Assembly (NCBI GenBank): GCA_029548395.1
Contig: JAKPNM010000123.1
Location: forward strand, 1-40,617
Direction: 5' to 3'
Source of the DNA: Bacillota bacterium
GTDB lineage: Bacteria > Bacillota > Clostridia > Christensenellales > Aristaeellaceae
DNA length: 40,617 nucleotides
This document shows, in pieces, positions 25,026-33,973 of the stretch. A program made the position numbers and the translations under genes. The notes beneath the pieces were generated by a model. It did no database searches. It was not told the origin of the DNA and saw nothing but the letters and a program-made list of their open reading frames with translations. Positions within the stretch are counted from its first letter, which is position 1. The number at the start of each line of letters is the position of its first letter.

Positions 25026-25907
25026 TCACTTCATATCGCTTAGTTGAATACCAAGCAGGATGTCCTCCTGAAAATAGGAATAAATCAGCAATGACGGCAG
25101 AATATACAGCGCGGCTGCAGCGAACACCACGCCCTGCTCCGAGGAGCTGAAGATGTTGAACATCACAGACAGCGGCATCGCGTTTTGCGTGGAGGACAGG
25201 TAGATCAGGGGCTGCTCGACCAGGTTCCAGTTGTCCGCGAAGGACAGCGCCGCCGCCGCGCCCAGGATGGGTTTCGACAAGGGCAGCACCACATGGAAAA
25301 AGCTGCGGATGGTACCCGCGCCGTCCATCAGCCCGGCCTCCATCATCTCCCCGGGAATGGAAATCATAAACTGACGCACCAGGAAAATGTAAAACGGTGA
25401 AAACATCATGGGCAGGATCACAGCCCAGGGCGTGTTCATCAGCCCCAGCGCGCGCATGGTGAGCACGCTGGGCGCCATGGTCACCTGGAAAGGCAAGAGC
25501 ATCAGCATCAAAATCATGAAAAACAGCAGCTCCCTGCCTTTGAAACGAAAGCGGCTCAACGCGTAGGCCAGGGTAGGGATAAAGACCGCCTGACCAGCCA
25601 GAATGGCAAGGGTATACTTGACCGAGTTCATGAACAGCTGCAAATATACCGGCTTATCAATCAGCAGGTCATAGTACTGCCGCAGGGAAACAATGGACGG
25701 CGCCAGCAGGATGTCCATGAAGCGTTCCTGCAAGTAATTGTTGCGGGTGCCCAGAAAGGCCTTCATTTCAGACATCGGAAAAAAGGAATAATGAAAAGTC
25801 ATCACGATCGGCAGCAATACCAGGGCACAGATGAGCACCAGCACCAGGGTGCTCAGCAGGGTGCTGACAGACCGGGGCCGGCGTCTGATACGTATCTTAA
25901 TGCTCAT
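25026..25907 (-). CDS. Carbohydrate-type ABC transporter permease (MalG-like)
   Basis: A 293-residue inner-membrane protein with six membrane segments. The EAA loop, which docks the ATPase, is EAGLMDGAGTIRSFFHVVLPL (about 190-210). This is the CUT1/MalG type that imports sugars. ATG 25907 is chosen because GGGGG precedes it; it overlaps the MalF-like stop by 11 nt. The next gene (HlyD-like) starts inside its stop region, so the importer-type permeases are translationally coupled to efflux-type components. No ATPase gene is near; Gram-positive sugar importers of this class often use a shared MsmK-type ATPase encoded elsewhere. Confidence 0.9.
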   Translation of the reverse strand: MSIKIRIRRRPRSVSTLLSTLVLVLICALVLLPIVMTFHYSFFPMSEMKAFLGTRNNYLQERFMDILLAPSIVSLRQYYDLLIDKPVYLQLFMNSVKYTLAILAGQAVFIPTLAYALSRFRFKGRELLFFMILMLMLLPFQVTMAPSVLTMRALGLMNTPWAVILPMMFSPFYIFLVRQFMISIPGEMMEAGLMDGAGTIRSFFHVVLPLSKPILGAAAALSFADNWNLVEQPLIYLSSTQNAMPLSVMFNIFSSSEQGVVFAAAALYILPSLLIYSYFQEDILLGIQLSDMK

Positions 25908-26748
25908 GGCCGCGAACCCCCTTTCGCATATACAGCATTGCAAAAAACATCAGTACGATGACCGCGAAGGAATATGCGGCAGTGGTTACATCCTGATATT
26001 CCAGCTTGGCGAAGCGGTTGTTCATAAAGTGCTGCAGGGTATAAACCTCCTCGCGCGGGTAGGCGCCGCCAATGAAGTATACTTCTTTGAAAATCTTAAA
26101 GGCATTGACCCAGGCCAATACAAAAACCAAAAAGGCGGTCGGCAGCACCAGGGGCAAGGTAATCTTCCTGGCCTGACACACCGGGCCTGCGCCTTCCAGG
26201 CGCGCAAACTCGTAATACTCATCAGGCACTGATTGCAGGGCGGCTGAGAAGATGACCACCGAAAATCCGATGTTTTTCCAAACATACAGCAGCACGATCG
26301 GCACACGCAGCGCGCCGGATTCCAGCCACATGACACGCCCCATGCCCAGCAGGCTGAGCAGGCGGTTGATGACACCGCCATAATCAAACAGCACCATCCA
26401 GATAATCATCAGCGCAGAGGAAGGCACCAAATAAGGCATCAGCAGGATGTTGCGGTAGGGTAAGCTGCGCTCCCTGAGGGACTTGAGCATGATGGCCAGG
26501 ATAAAACTGAGCACAAAAATCAAAGGCGCGCTGAGCAATGACAACTCCAGCGAGTTGCGCAATCCGGACTGAAAAGCCTGGTTGGCCCAGACGCGGCGAT
26601 AGTTGGCAAACCAGACCAGGCGGTTGTTCACAGTCCCGTCCGTCAGGCTAAAATAGATGCCGCCCAGGAAGGGTGCCAGATGAAAAATCATCAGTCCTGC
26701 CAAACCCGGCAGCAAAAATAGCCACAGGCTCTTTTTTTTGGTAAACAT
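25897..26748 (-). CDS. Carbohydrate-type ABC transporter permease (MalF-like)
   Basis: A 283-residue inner-membrane protein with six membrane segments; the first (LWLFLLPGLAGLMIFHLAPFLGG) begins the classical CUT1 MalF pattern without the extra periplasmic loop of E. coli MalF. The EAA loop is EFARLEGAGPVCQARKITLPLVLPT (about 190-214). It forms a heterodimer with the MalG-like protein. ATG 26748 has GGAGGAAAG and GAAGGG upstream. A terminator hairpin separates it from the upstream propeller/solute-binding gene, the usual way binding protein is made in excess over permease. Confidence 0.9.
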   Translation of the reverse strand: MFTKKKSLWLFLLPGLAGLMIFHLAPFLGGIYFSLTDGTVNNRLVWFANYRRVWANQAFQSGLRNSLELSLLSAPLIFVLSFILAIMLKSLRERSLPYRNILLMPYLVPSSALMIIWMVLFDYGGVINRLLSLLGMGRVMWLESGALRVPIVLLYVWKNIGFSVVIFSAALQSVPDEYYEFARLEGAGPVCQARKITLPLVLPTAFLVFVLAWVNAFKIFKEVYFIGGAYPREEVYTLQHFMNNRFAKLEYQDVTTAAYSFAVIVLMFFAMLYMRKGVRGHEH

Positions 26749-26803
26749 GCCCTTCGCTTTCCTCCAGCAGGCTCAAGCAGCCAGCCTGCGGAATGTGTTC
26801 GGG

Positions 26804-26838
26804 AAAAAATGATCAGCGGGCGAGGTCCCGCCCGCTGA
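26804..26838 (-). terminator. Intergenic terminator between binding-protein and permease genes
   Basis: A perfect 10-bp GC-rich stem (26829-26838 with 26813-26822, loop of 6) is followed on the reverse strand by TCATTTTTT. Placed 45 nt after the solute-binding gene and before the MalF gene, it should act as a partial terminator that sets their ratio. Confidence 0.85.
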
Positions 26839-26882
26839 CCGGATATTGAGGGAGCCGGTGATACAAGCCGGGCAGTCGGACT

Positions 26883-29237
26883 TTATTGGTATTCCATGCG
26901 CACCAGGCGCAATTTATCATCAGCCTGTCTGATGAATTGCTCCAGCGTGATGGCTCCGCTGACATACTGTTCGGACAGGTCCGGTTCACTCCAGAGGGCC
27001 TGGCGCTGCGCGTTCATCAGGCCAGTCATCACATACAGCTTGCTCACAACCTCATGCATCTGGACCAGGTCTTCAGCGGTAGCAAGGTATTGACCGGTTT
27101 GTTTGAACTGTTCGAAATACTCCCTGCTATACCTGAGATTTTCCTCAAGGTTGCTTTTCGCCGCGCCCTCCGCCTTGCCAATCAACTGCTCCATATGCGT
27201 GATCTGTTTGGCGAGTTCAGCCAGGGTTTTGTCATAATCCTTGTTGGGGATCGCCTCGGTATAGCCGGGATCCATGGCTGCCCGGTCCAGCAAATCAAGC
27301 TTTGACAGGTAACGCTCAATCAGCTCGATTGCCACAGCCTGGTTTTTGGAGTTGGACAGGACCGACAGCATGGTGAAATCAGCCTGATGAAAGGCGGGCA
27401 TGCCCTCATCCAGGGGGATGATCAGAGGCTTAAACTGATAATCGCCTGCATTGTTTACTCCAACAGAATAACGCGGCTCATACCCCATTCCGGTCTCGAT
27501 CAGGCCTTGCTTCTGGAAGAACTCCTCACCGGCAGCCTGGCCTTCCGGGGTGTCCCAGTCAATCTCCTGGCTCATGTCACCATAGGGAATGGATTCGATT
27601 TCCTGCATCAGCTCCCGAAACAACGGGGTATCAAACACCAGGTTCTCTCCCGCACCAAAGGCAGTGTTGATGTAGCTTTCCATGACCAGTCTTGTCAGCG
27701 CCTTCCTGAGTTCATATTCGTTGCTGAAAAGAGTGTATTCAGGATTTTCCTCCCCAAAGCCTTCCGCCCACTTGCGGGCCAATGCCAGCAGCTCTTTGAT
27801 GGTGGCCGGCATCTCAAGCTTGAGCTCCTCAAACGGCTTGACAAAGCCGGACATCGGGAAAACCAACAGGCCGACCGGCACGGCATACACCTTGCCATCC
27901 TTCAGGACAGCTTTGCTGAGATTGGGCTGCATGCGGCCAACATAATCGCTGATGAGCCGGCTGGCGGACAGGTCTGCCAGGTATCCCTTCTCAATCAGCT
28001 TGTCCAAATCAAAAGTGTAGGCATTGATAGGCAAAATATCAACTTCGAAAGACTTGGTCAGGAACATGGAAGCCAGCTGATCCGGGGTCAGATAGTTGTA
28101 TTGCAGGCCCTCAACGCGGCGAAGCACCACATTGTCCATTTCCATCAGGGCGCGGGTCAGCATGTCCGGGTCATCCATACCGCCGGCAAATGACAGAACT
28201 GAAACGCCTTCCAGCCCCTTCTCAGTGCGTTCACGGATGAAAGTGCTGACCCCGAAAGTGACCGCCAGACGGCCATCCGGCAGGGGCAGCAGGCCTCCGT
28301 TCCTGACGTTGCCGTAGGTGCCGAACATCGGCAGGTATCCAATAAGGCGCCTGGTTTTAAATCCCTCCTCCAGGCGGTAGAGATCGGTATCGGTGTAGGT
28401 ATACAGGCAGTCCTCCGCCGGGTCATAGTAGATGCTGCCCACTGAGTCCGTGAAGTCCCCGCTGACGGGCAAAGAAACATCCAGCATCACCAGGCTGTCA
28501 TCAGCCGGATCAAAGATGGCCAGTTCCGGCTTGCGCATGGTACCTGTCTCAGGGTCATAGCTGTTGGTGATGTTATATACTGCCGCGATAAATTTGCCGT
28601 CCTTATACGTATCGACGGAGACCAGGTGATTGACTTGATGCGCCTTTTTCTCGCCTGTGGCCAAATCATAGCTGAAAAGGTCTGACGGATTATCCTCATA
28701 ATTTTGTTTCTTCATGTACAGCCGGCCGTCCAGGATTCTGGCCCATTCAGGTGACTCAACATACACGTAGGGAGGTTCTCCGACGACAAATTCCTCCATT
28801 TGCAGAGTAAGAGGATTCTTGAAATGCACTTGTTCGCCCTGAATCTCTATGATGTAAAGGGTTTGGGCTTCATTGTCCAGGGCGTACAAGGTCTGCCCGT
28901 CCGAGAGCAGGGTGGAGATCAGCGGCTCGCGCTGGGCAGACGGATCCTCTACGCCGTAGTTCCACATCTGTTCCGACAGATTCACGAGCTTTACAGCAGC
29001 CCGGTCTCCGGGACTAAAGGAATACAGGGCGTTATACGTTTGAAGATACAGGGTATCACCCACGCGCACAGCAGAGACAATGTTGTCATAGGTGTCCATC
29101 AGCGCGCTGCCAAACAGGTTGGTAACCGGCTTGTCTTCTGCCAGGGCGGGCAGGGATACTGTCGGCAGCAGGCAAAGGACAAGCAGGAACAGGAAACTTT
29201 GGCGGATGATCCGCCGGGTATGATCATGCATGTTCAT
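26883..29237 (-). CDS. Secreted beta-propeller/solute-binding fusion protein (copy 1)
   Basis: A 784-residue protein with signal peptide (LFLLVLCLLPTVSLPALAED; the Cys is not in a lipobox). The N-terminal half (about 40-350) is beta-rich with repeating blade-like strings (VGDTLYLQTYNALYSFSPGD, DGQTLYALDNEAQTLYIIE, EDCLYTYTDTDLYRLEEG). The C-terminal half (about 355-780) resembles family 1 solute-binding proteins (KGYLADLSASRLI, KDGKVYAVPVG, NQAVAIELIERYLSK). Strong RBS AAGGAGG and a consensus promoter precede it. It is first in the ABC cluster, so it is the likely substrate receptor for the MalF/MalG pair; the fused propeller may bind polymer or wall. Ligand unknown. Confidence 0.75.
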   Translation of the reverse strand: MNMHDHTRRIIRQSFLFLLVLCLLPTVSLPALAEDKPVTNLFGSALMDTYDNIVSAVRVGDTLYLQTYNALYSFSPGDRAAVKLVNLSEQMWNYGVEDPSAQREPLISTLLSDGQTLYALDNEAQTLYIIEIQGEQVHFKNPLTLQMEEFVVGEPPYVYVESPEWARILDGRLYMKKQNYEDNPSDLFSYDLATGEKKAHQVNHLVSVDTYKDGKFIAAVYNITNSYDPETGTMRKPELAIFDPADDSLVMLDVSLPVSGDFTDSVGSIYYDPAEDCLYTYTDTDLYRLEEGFKTRRLIGYLPMFGTYGNVRNGGLLPLPDGRLAVTFGVSTFIRERTEKGLEGVSVLSFAGGMDDPDMLTRALMEMDNVVLRRVEGLQYNYLTPDQLASMFLTKSFEVDILPINAYTFDLDKLIEKGYLADLSASRLISDYVGRMQPNLSKAVLKDGKVYAVPVGLLVFPMSGFVKPFEELKLEMPATIKELLALARKWAEGFGEENPEYTLFSNEYELRKALTRLVMESYINTAFGAGENLVFDTPLFRELMQEIESIPYGDMSQEIDWDTPEGQAAGEEFFQKQGLIETGMGYEPRYSVGVNNAGDYQFKPLIIPLDEGMPAFHQADFTMLSVLSNSKNQAVAIELIERYLSKLDLLDRAAMDPGYTEAIPNKDYDKTLAELAKQITHMEQLIGKAEGAAKSNLEENLRYSREYFEQFKQTGQYLATAEDLVQMHEVVSKLYVMTGLMNAQRQALWSEPDLSEQYVSGAITLEQFIRQADDKLRLVRMEYQ

Positions 29238-29322
29238 CAGGAAACCTCCTTGCCATCTCGGCTCCGGGGAGGGGGATCGGCGGTTCTGCCTGCCATCAGC
29301 CCCTCAGCCCTCGAATGATTCA

Positions 29323-29351
29323 AGTATAAACAGGGCGTGTAATTGTGTCAA
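29323..29351 (-). promoter_or_regulatory. Consensus promoter of the ABC cluster
   Basis: On the reverse strand a perfect TTGACA (29351-29346), 17 bp, TATACT (29328-29323), about 85 nt upstream of the start codon. It is a strong sigma-A promoter, so expression of the cluster does not depend only on the ECF factor. Confidence 0.8.
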
Positions 29352-29561
29352 TAAATTTACGTTTGTTTTACAAAAATGTTAGCTGTTTTCCTTTCCGCAA
29401 CAGTGCCGCAACATAAAGAACAAGGTCCTTTTATGATTAGACGCAGCACAAGAACGATTTGTTGCATTCCTGTAATAATTATCGTGGGACTTTATCCGCC
29501 CGCTGATGAGGTGAGGCGGATATCTCTTGCGGAAAGACAGGCAAATAATCGGCACGGCGCG
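29352..29561. other. Divergent control region with an inverted repeat
   Basis: Between the two divergent promoters lies about 210 bp without a credible gene. It contains an 8-bp inverted repeat TATCCGCC/GGCGGATA (29493-29500 and 29515-29522, loop 14), which could be an operator for either transcript. No regulator gene is adjacent. Confidence 0.4.
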
Positions 29562-29590
29562 TTGAGATCGCAATGTTTTTGTGCTATCAT
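29562..29590 (+). promoter_or_regulatory. Promoter of the oxidoreductase-amidohydrolase operon
   Basis: TTGAGA (29562-29567), 17 bp, TATCAT (29585-29590). The AGGAGG of the first gene follows at 29603-29608, so the leader is very short. Confidence 0.7.
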
Positions 29591-29613
29591 CAAAAAAAAA
29601 CCAGGAGGACAAA

Positions 29614-30666
29614 ATGGTCAAGGTTGCAGTAATTGGCTGCGGTACCATCGCGAATGCCGCCCACATTCCCAGCTACATGAAAAACAAGGACGCGCAGGTG
29701 CTCTATTTCTGTGACATTATCCCCGAGCGCGCGCAGAAGGCCGTGGAGACCTACGGTGTCGGCAAGGCCGTGACCGACTACCGGGAAATCCTCAAAGACC
29801 CACAGGTGCAGGCGGTCAGCATCTGCACGCCCAACAATGTGCATGCACAAATCGCCATTGACTGCATGCGCGCAGGCAAACATGTGCTGTGCGAAAAACC
29901 GGCGGCGCGCACCTATGACGAGGCGCTGGCGATGCAAAAAGCGCAGCATGAAACCGGCATGACGCTCAATATCGGCGTGGTCAACCGCTTCAATGACGCT
30001 GTTCGTCACATCAAGCGCTACATCGACCAGGGTGAACTTGGCGAAATCTATCATGTCTATGTATCTTTCCGTGCGCACCGCTCCATTCCCGGCCTGGGCG
30101 GCGCTTTTACCACCAAAGCCATTGCCGGGGGCGGCGCCCTGATTGACTGGGGCGTCCACTACCTGGACATTGTGATGTACTGCTGCGGCGACCCTGTTCC
30201 GCGCACAGTGAGCGGGCAGGCCTTCTGCAAGCTGGGGCGGGACATTGACAACTATGTGTATACCGATATGTGGGCCGGTCCGCACATTTCCGGGGGCACC
30301 TACGATGTGGACGACTCGGTCACCGCGCTCATCCGCACCCAGGGCCCGGTCATCACCGTTCACGGCGCATGGGCGCAAAACATCGGTGAAAAAGAGGCTT
30401 ATATTGACTTCATGGGCGACAAGGCGGGTATCCGGCTGCAGTACGGCGGCAACTACACGCTGTATACCGCCAAGGACGGCATGTTGCAGACCATCACGCC
30501 CAGCTTCAAGAGCGGAAACATGTTCCAGCGGGAAATTGATGAGTTCATTGATTGTGTGCAAACCGGCAAAAAGCTGCCCAGCCACATCGATACCGTCATT
30601 CTTACCGCGCAGATCATGCAAGCCATCTACGATTCCAGCGAACAATCAGCCGAGATCAAGCTTTAA
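29614..30666 (+). CDS. Gfo/Idh/MocA-family NAD(P)-dependent oxidoreductase
   Basis: A 350-residue cytosolic enzyme. The Rossmann motif is KVAVIGCGTIANAAH (3-17), the catalytic EKP is in HVLCEKPAAR (about 95-104), and the substrate-side GGGALIDWGVHYLD motif is near 180-193 (Asp/His of the active site). The family oxidises or reduces sugars, inositols and related polyols. ATG 29614 is preferred because AGGAGG lies 5 nt upstream; an in-frame GTG at 29581 would be inside the promoter. It is followed after 14 nt by an amidohydrolase and divergent from the ABC transporter cluster, so it may act on the imported compound. Confidence 0.92.
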   Translation: MVKVAVIGCGTIANAAHIPSYMKNKDAQVLYFCDIIPERAQKAVETYGVGKAVTDYREILKDPQVQAVSICTPNNVHAQIAIDCMRAGKHVLCEKPAARTYDEALAMQKAQHETGMTLNIGVVNRFNDAVRHIKRYIDQGELGEIYHVYVSFRAHRSIPGLGGAFTTKAIAGGGALIDWGVHYLDIVMYCCGDPVPRTVSGQAFCKLGRDIDNYVYTDMWAGPHISGGTYDVDDSVTALIRTQGPVITVHGAWAQNIGEKEAYIDFMGDKAGIRLQYGGNYTLYTAKDGMLQTITPSFKSGNMFQREIDEFIDCVQTGKKLPSHIDTVILTAQIMQAIYDSSEQSAEIKL

Positions 30667-30680
30667 CAGGGGACTCCATT

Positions 30681-31823
30681 ATGTTGCTCATTAAAGGCGG
30701 TGAAATCCACGATGCCATCCTTCCGGAAGGCAAGATCGCAGACATTCTTGTCAAGGACGGCAAAATCAGCAGGATCGCGAAAAATATCAGCGCCAAGGGC
30801 GCGCAGGTGGTGGATGCCAAGGGCTTGCTGGTTTACCCGGGCTTTATTGACGCGCACAGCCATCTGGGCCTGGACGGTTACGGCATTGGCTATGAAGGCA
30901 GCGACTATAACGAAATCAACGACATTATCAGCCCGCAGCTGCGGGGAGTTGACGGTTTTAAACCCATGCAGCCGCACCTGCGCGCCGCCGCCCTGGCCGG
31001 GGTCACCACAGTCAATACCGGGCCGGGCAGCGCCGACGTGCTGGGCGGTACCTTTTTGGCAGTCAAGACTGTGGGCAAACGCGTGGACGACATGCTGGTG
31101 AAAATGGAAACCAGCATGAAGTGCGCCTTTGGCGAAAACCCCAAGCGCGTCTACCGCGACAAGGGTGATTCCAGCCGCATGACCACTGCCAGCAAGCTGC
31201 GCGAAGCGCTGTTTAAGGCCCGAGAGTATGAAGCCAAAAAGAAGGCCGCCGAGGAGGATCCCGGCAAGGCGCCAGCCTTTGATATGAAGATGGAGGCGCT
31301 GCTGCCGGTCATCCGCAAACAGATGCCGCTGAAGGCGCACGCGCACACTGCCGAGGACATCTTCACGGCCCTGCGTATCGCGCGGGAGTTCGATGTGGAT
31401 ATTACCCTGGAGCATGTAACCGAAGGCCACCTGATCGCCCAGGAACTGGCCAGGGAGAAGGTGCCTCTGGCCATCGGCCCCTCATTGTCCAGCGCCAGCA
31501 AATTTGAGCTGCGCAACCGCACCTTTGAAACCCCCGGCATCCTGGACAAGGCCGGCTGCAAGGTGTCCATCATCACTGACGCGCCGGTCATTCCTCAGGA
31601 GTATCTCACCTTATGCGCAGCGCTGGCGGTCAAATCCGGAATGGATCCCTTCCATGCGCTGCAGGCCATCACCATCAATGCGGCTGTCCATTCGGGAATA
31701 TCCGACAGGGTCGGGTCGCTGGAGACAGGCAAGGACGCGGACATTGTGTTGATGGATGGCGACTGCTTCGCTGTGGCAAGCAAAGTCGTCAAGGTTTTTA
31801 TTCTGGGACAGTTGGTTGAGTAA
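30681..31823 (+). CDS. Amidohydrolase-superfamily enzyme
   Basis: A 380-residue enzyme of the imidazolonepropionase/dihydroorotase-like amidohydrolase class. The metal-binding HSH is in YPGFIDAHSHLGLDGYG (about 53-69); later His residues are in KAHAHTAED and LEHVTEG, and the metal Asp is in IITDAPV. The C-terminal GSLETGKDADIVLMDGD is typical of the family. It hydrolyses a C-N bond in an unidentified amide, cyclic imide or N-acyl compound. It is co-transcribed with the Gfo/Idh enzyme (gap 14 nt). Specific function cannot be named from sequence alone. Confidence 0.9.
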   Translation: MLLIKGGEIHDAILPEGKIADILVKDGKISRIAKNISAKGAQVVDAKGLLVYPGFIDAHSHLGLDGYGIGYEGSDYNEINDIISPQLRGVDGFKPMQPHLRAAALAGVTTVNTGPGSADVLGGTFLAVKTVGKRVDDMLVKMETSMKCAFGENPKRVYRDKGDSSRMTTASKLREALFKAREYEAKKKAAEEDPGKAPAFDMKMEALLPVIRKQMPLKAHAHTAEDIFTALRIAREFDVDITLEHVTEGHLIAQELAREKVPLAIGPSLSSASKFELRNRTFETPGILDKAGCKVSIITDAPVIPQEYLTLCAALAVKSGMDPFHALQAITINAAVHSGISDRVGSLETGKDADIVLMDGDCFAVASKVVKVFILGQLVE

Positions 31824-31881
31824 ATGTAACTAACAGTCGGACAATACAGCGCATATCCCATATCATATCTTAATGAATACA

Positions 31882-31917
31882 AAGAGACCTTTGAGCAGAC
31901 AATCCCAAAGGTCTCTT
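31882..31917. terminator. Stem-loop between convergent operons
   Basis: A perfect 12-bp inverted repeat (31882-31893 with 31906-31917, loop of 12) lies between the amidohydrolase and the last V-ATPase gene. Neither strand has a strong U tract, so termination may be partial or the hairpin may protect 3' ends. Confidence 0.6.
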
Positions 31918-31942
31918 GCTTTGAGGATAAAACCGCAGACAA

Positions 31943-32581
31943 TCAGGTCGCGCGCTCGGCGATCATGTCTTTGACCTTCATCAGCCGTGTCAGCGCGCCG
32001 CGCTCGTTTTCATCCAGTTTCATGGTGATATAGCGGATGGTCTCTTCAAACTGCGGGATCATGACATACTCCAGCGCATTGACACGCCGGCGGGTTTTCT
32101 GGATTTCATCAGCCAGCAGACTGCTGGTCTTCTCCGTCTCGGCCAATTTGATCAGCAGCGGCAGCGCCTGCGACATGGTTTCTATCGCGCCGTCCAGCTG
32201 GGCGGATGTCTCCGCCAGCCCATAGGGCAGCACCGCCTTGCCCAAGCTTTCCTCATCCATGCTGAAGACCGGTACGCGCACGGACAGAATGTTGCGCCGG
32301 CCCATGGTCAACGCCGCCTGACGCGCCGGATACAGCAAGGCCTGGTACAAAGCGCCAGGCTCCATCACCGCGCTGGCCAGGGCAAAATCCCGCAGCGCGC
32401 CGCCCAGGGCCTGTTCGACCTGCTCGCGCAGGGAAGCGTTCTCCCGGGCAATCAGGATAAAGCGGCGCACCAGCTCGTCACGCTTGTCCTTGAGCAGCTT
32501 GTGACCGCGCCTGGCTGTGGCCAGCCTGCGTTTCATGGTGGTCAGTTCCATCCGGGTGGGGTTGACGCGCAGGACGGACAT
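31943..32581 (-). CDS. V/A-type ATPase subunit D (central stalk)
   Basis: Subunit D is the long coiled-coil rotor shaft inside the A3B3 ring. The 212-residue product begins with the family motif RVNPTRMELTTMKRRLATARRGHKLLKDKRDEL and is mostly helical, with a second helix near the end (RRRVNALEYVMIPQFEETIRYI). It begins 2 nt after the subunit B gene and is the last gene of the operon; the hairpin at 31882-31917 follows. Confidence 0.95.
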   Translation of the reverse strand: MSVLRVNPTRMELTTMKRRLATARRGHKLLKDKRDELVRRFILIARENASLREQVEQALGGALRDFALASAVMEPGALYQALLYPARQAALTMGRRNILSVRVPVFSMDEESLGKAVLPYGLAETSAQLDGAIETMSQALPLLIKLAETEKTSSLLADEIQKTRRRVNALEYVMIPQFEETIRYITMKLDENERGALTRLMKVKDMIAERAT

Positions 32582-32583
32582 GC

Positions 32584-33972
<1,389 letters not shown>

Positions 33973-33973
33973 C

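Noticed and set aside
26749..26882. Possible riboswitch between the binding-protein gene and MalF
   Set aside because: The only structure is a simple GC-rich stem followed by a U tract, which is a terminator; no aptamer-like folding was seen.
29590..30645. Long reverse frame (351 codons) over the Gfo/Idh gene
   Set aside because: It mirrors the real gene's third-position bias, has no recognisable domain and no ribosome binding site, while the forward frame has full family motifs.
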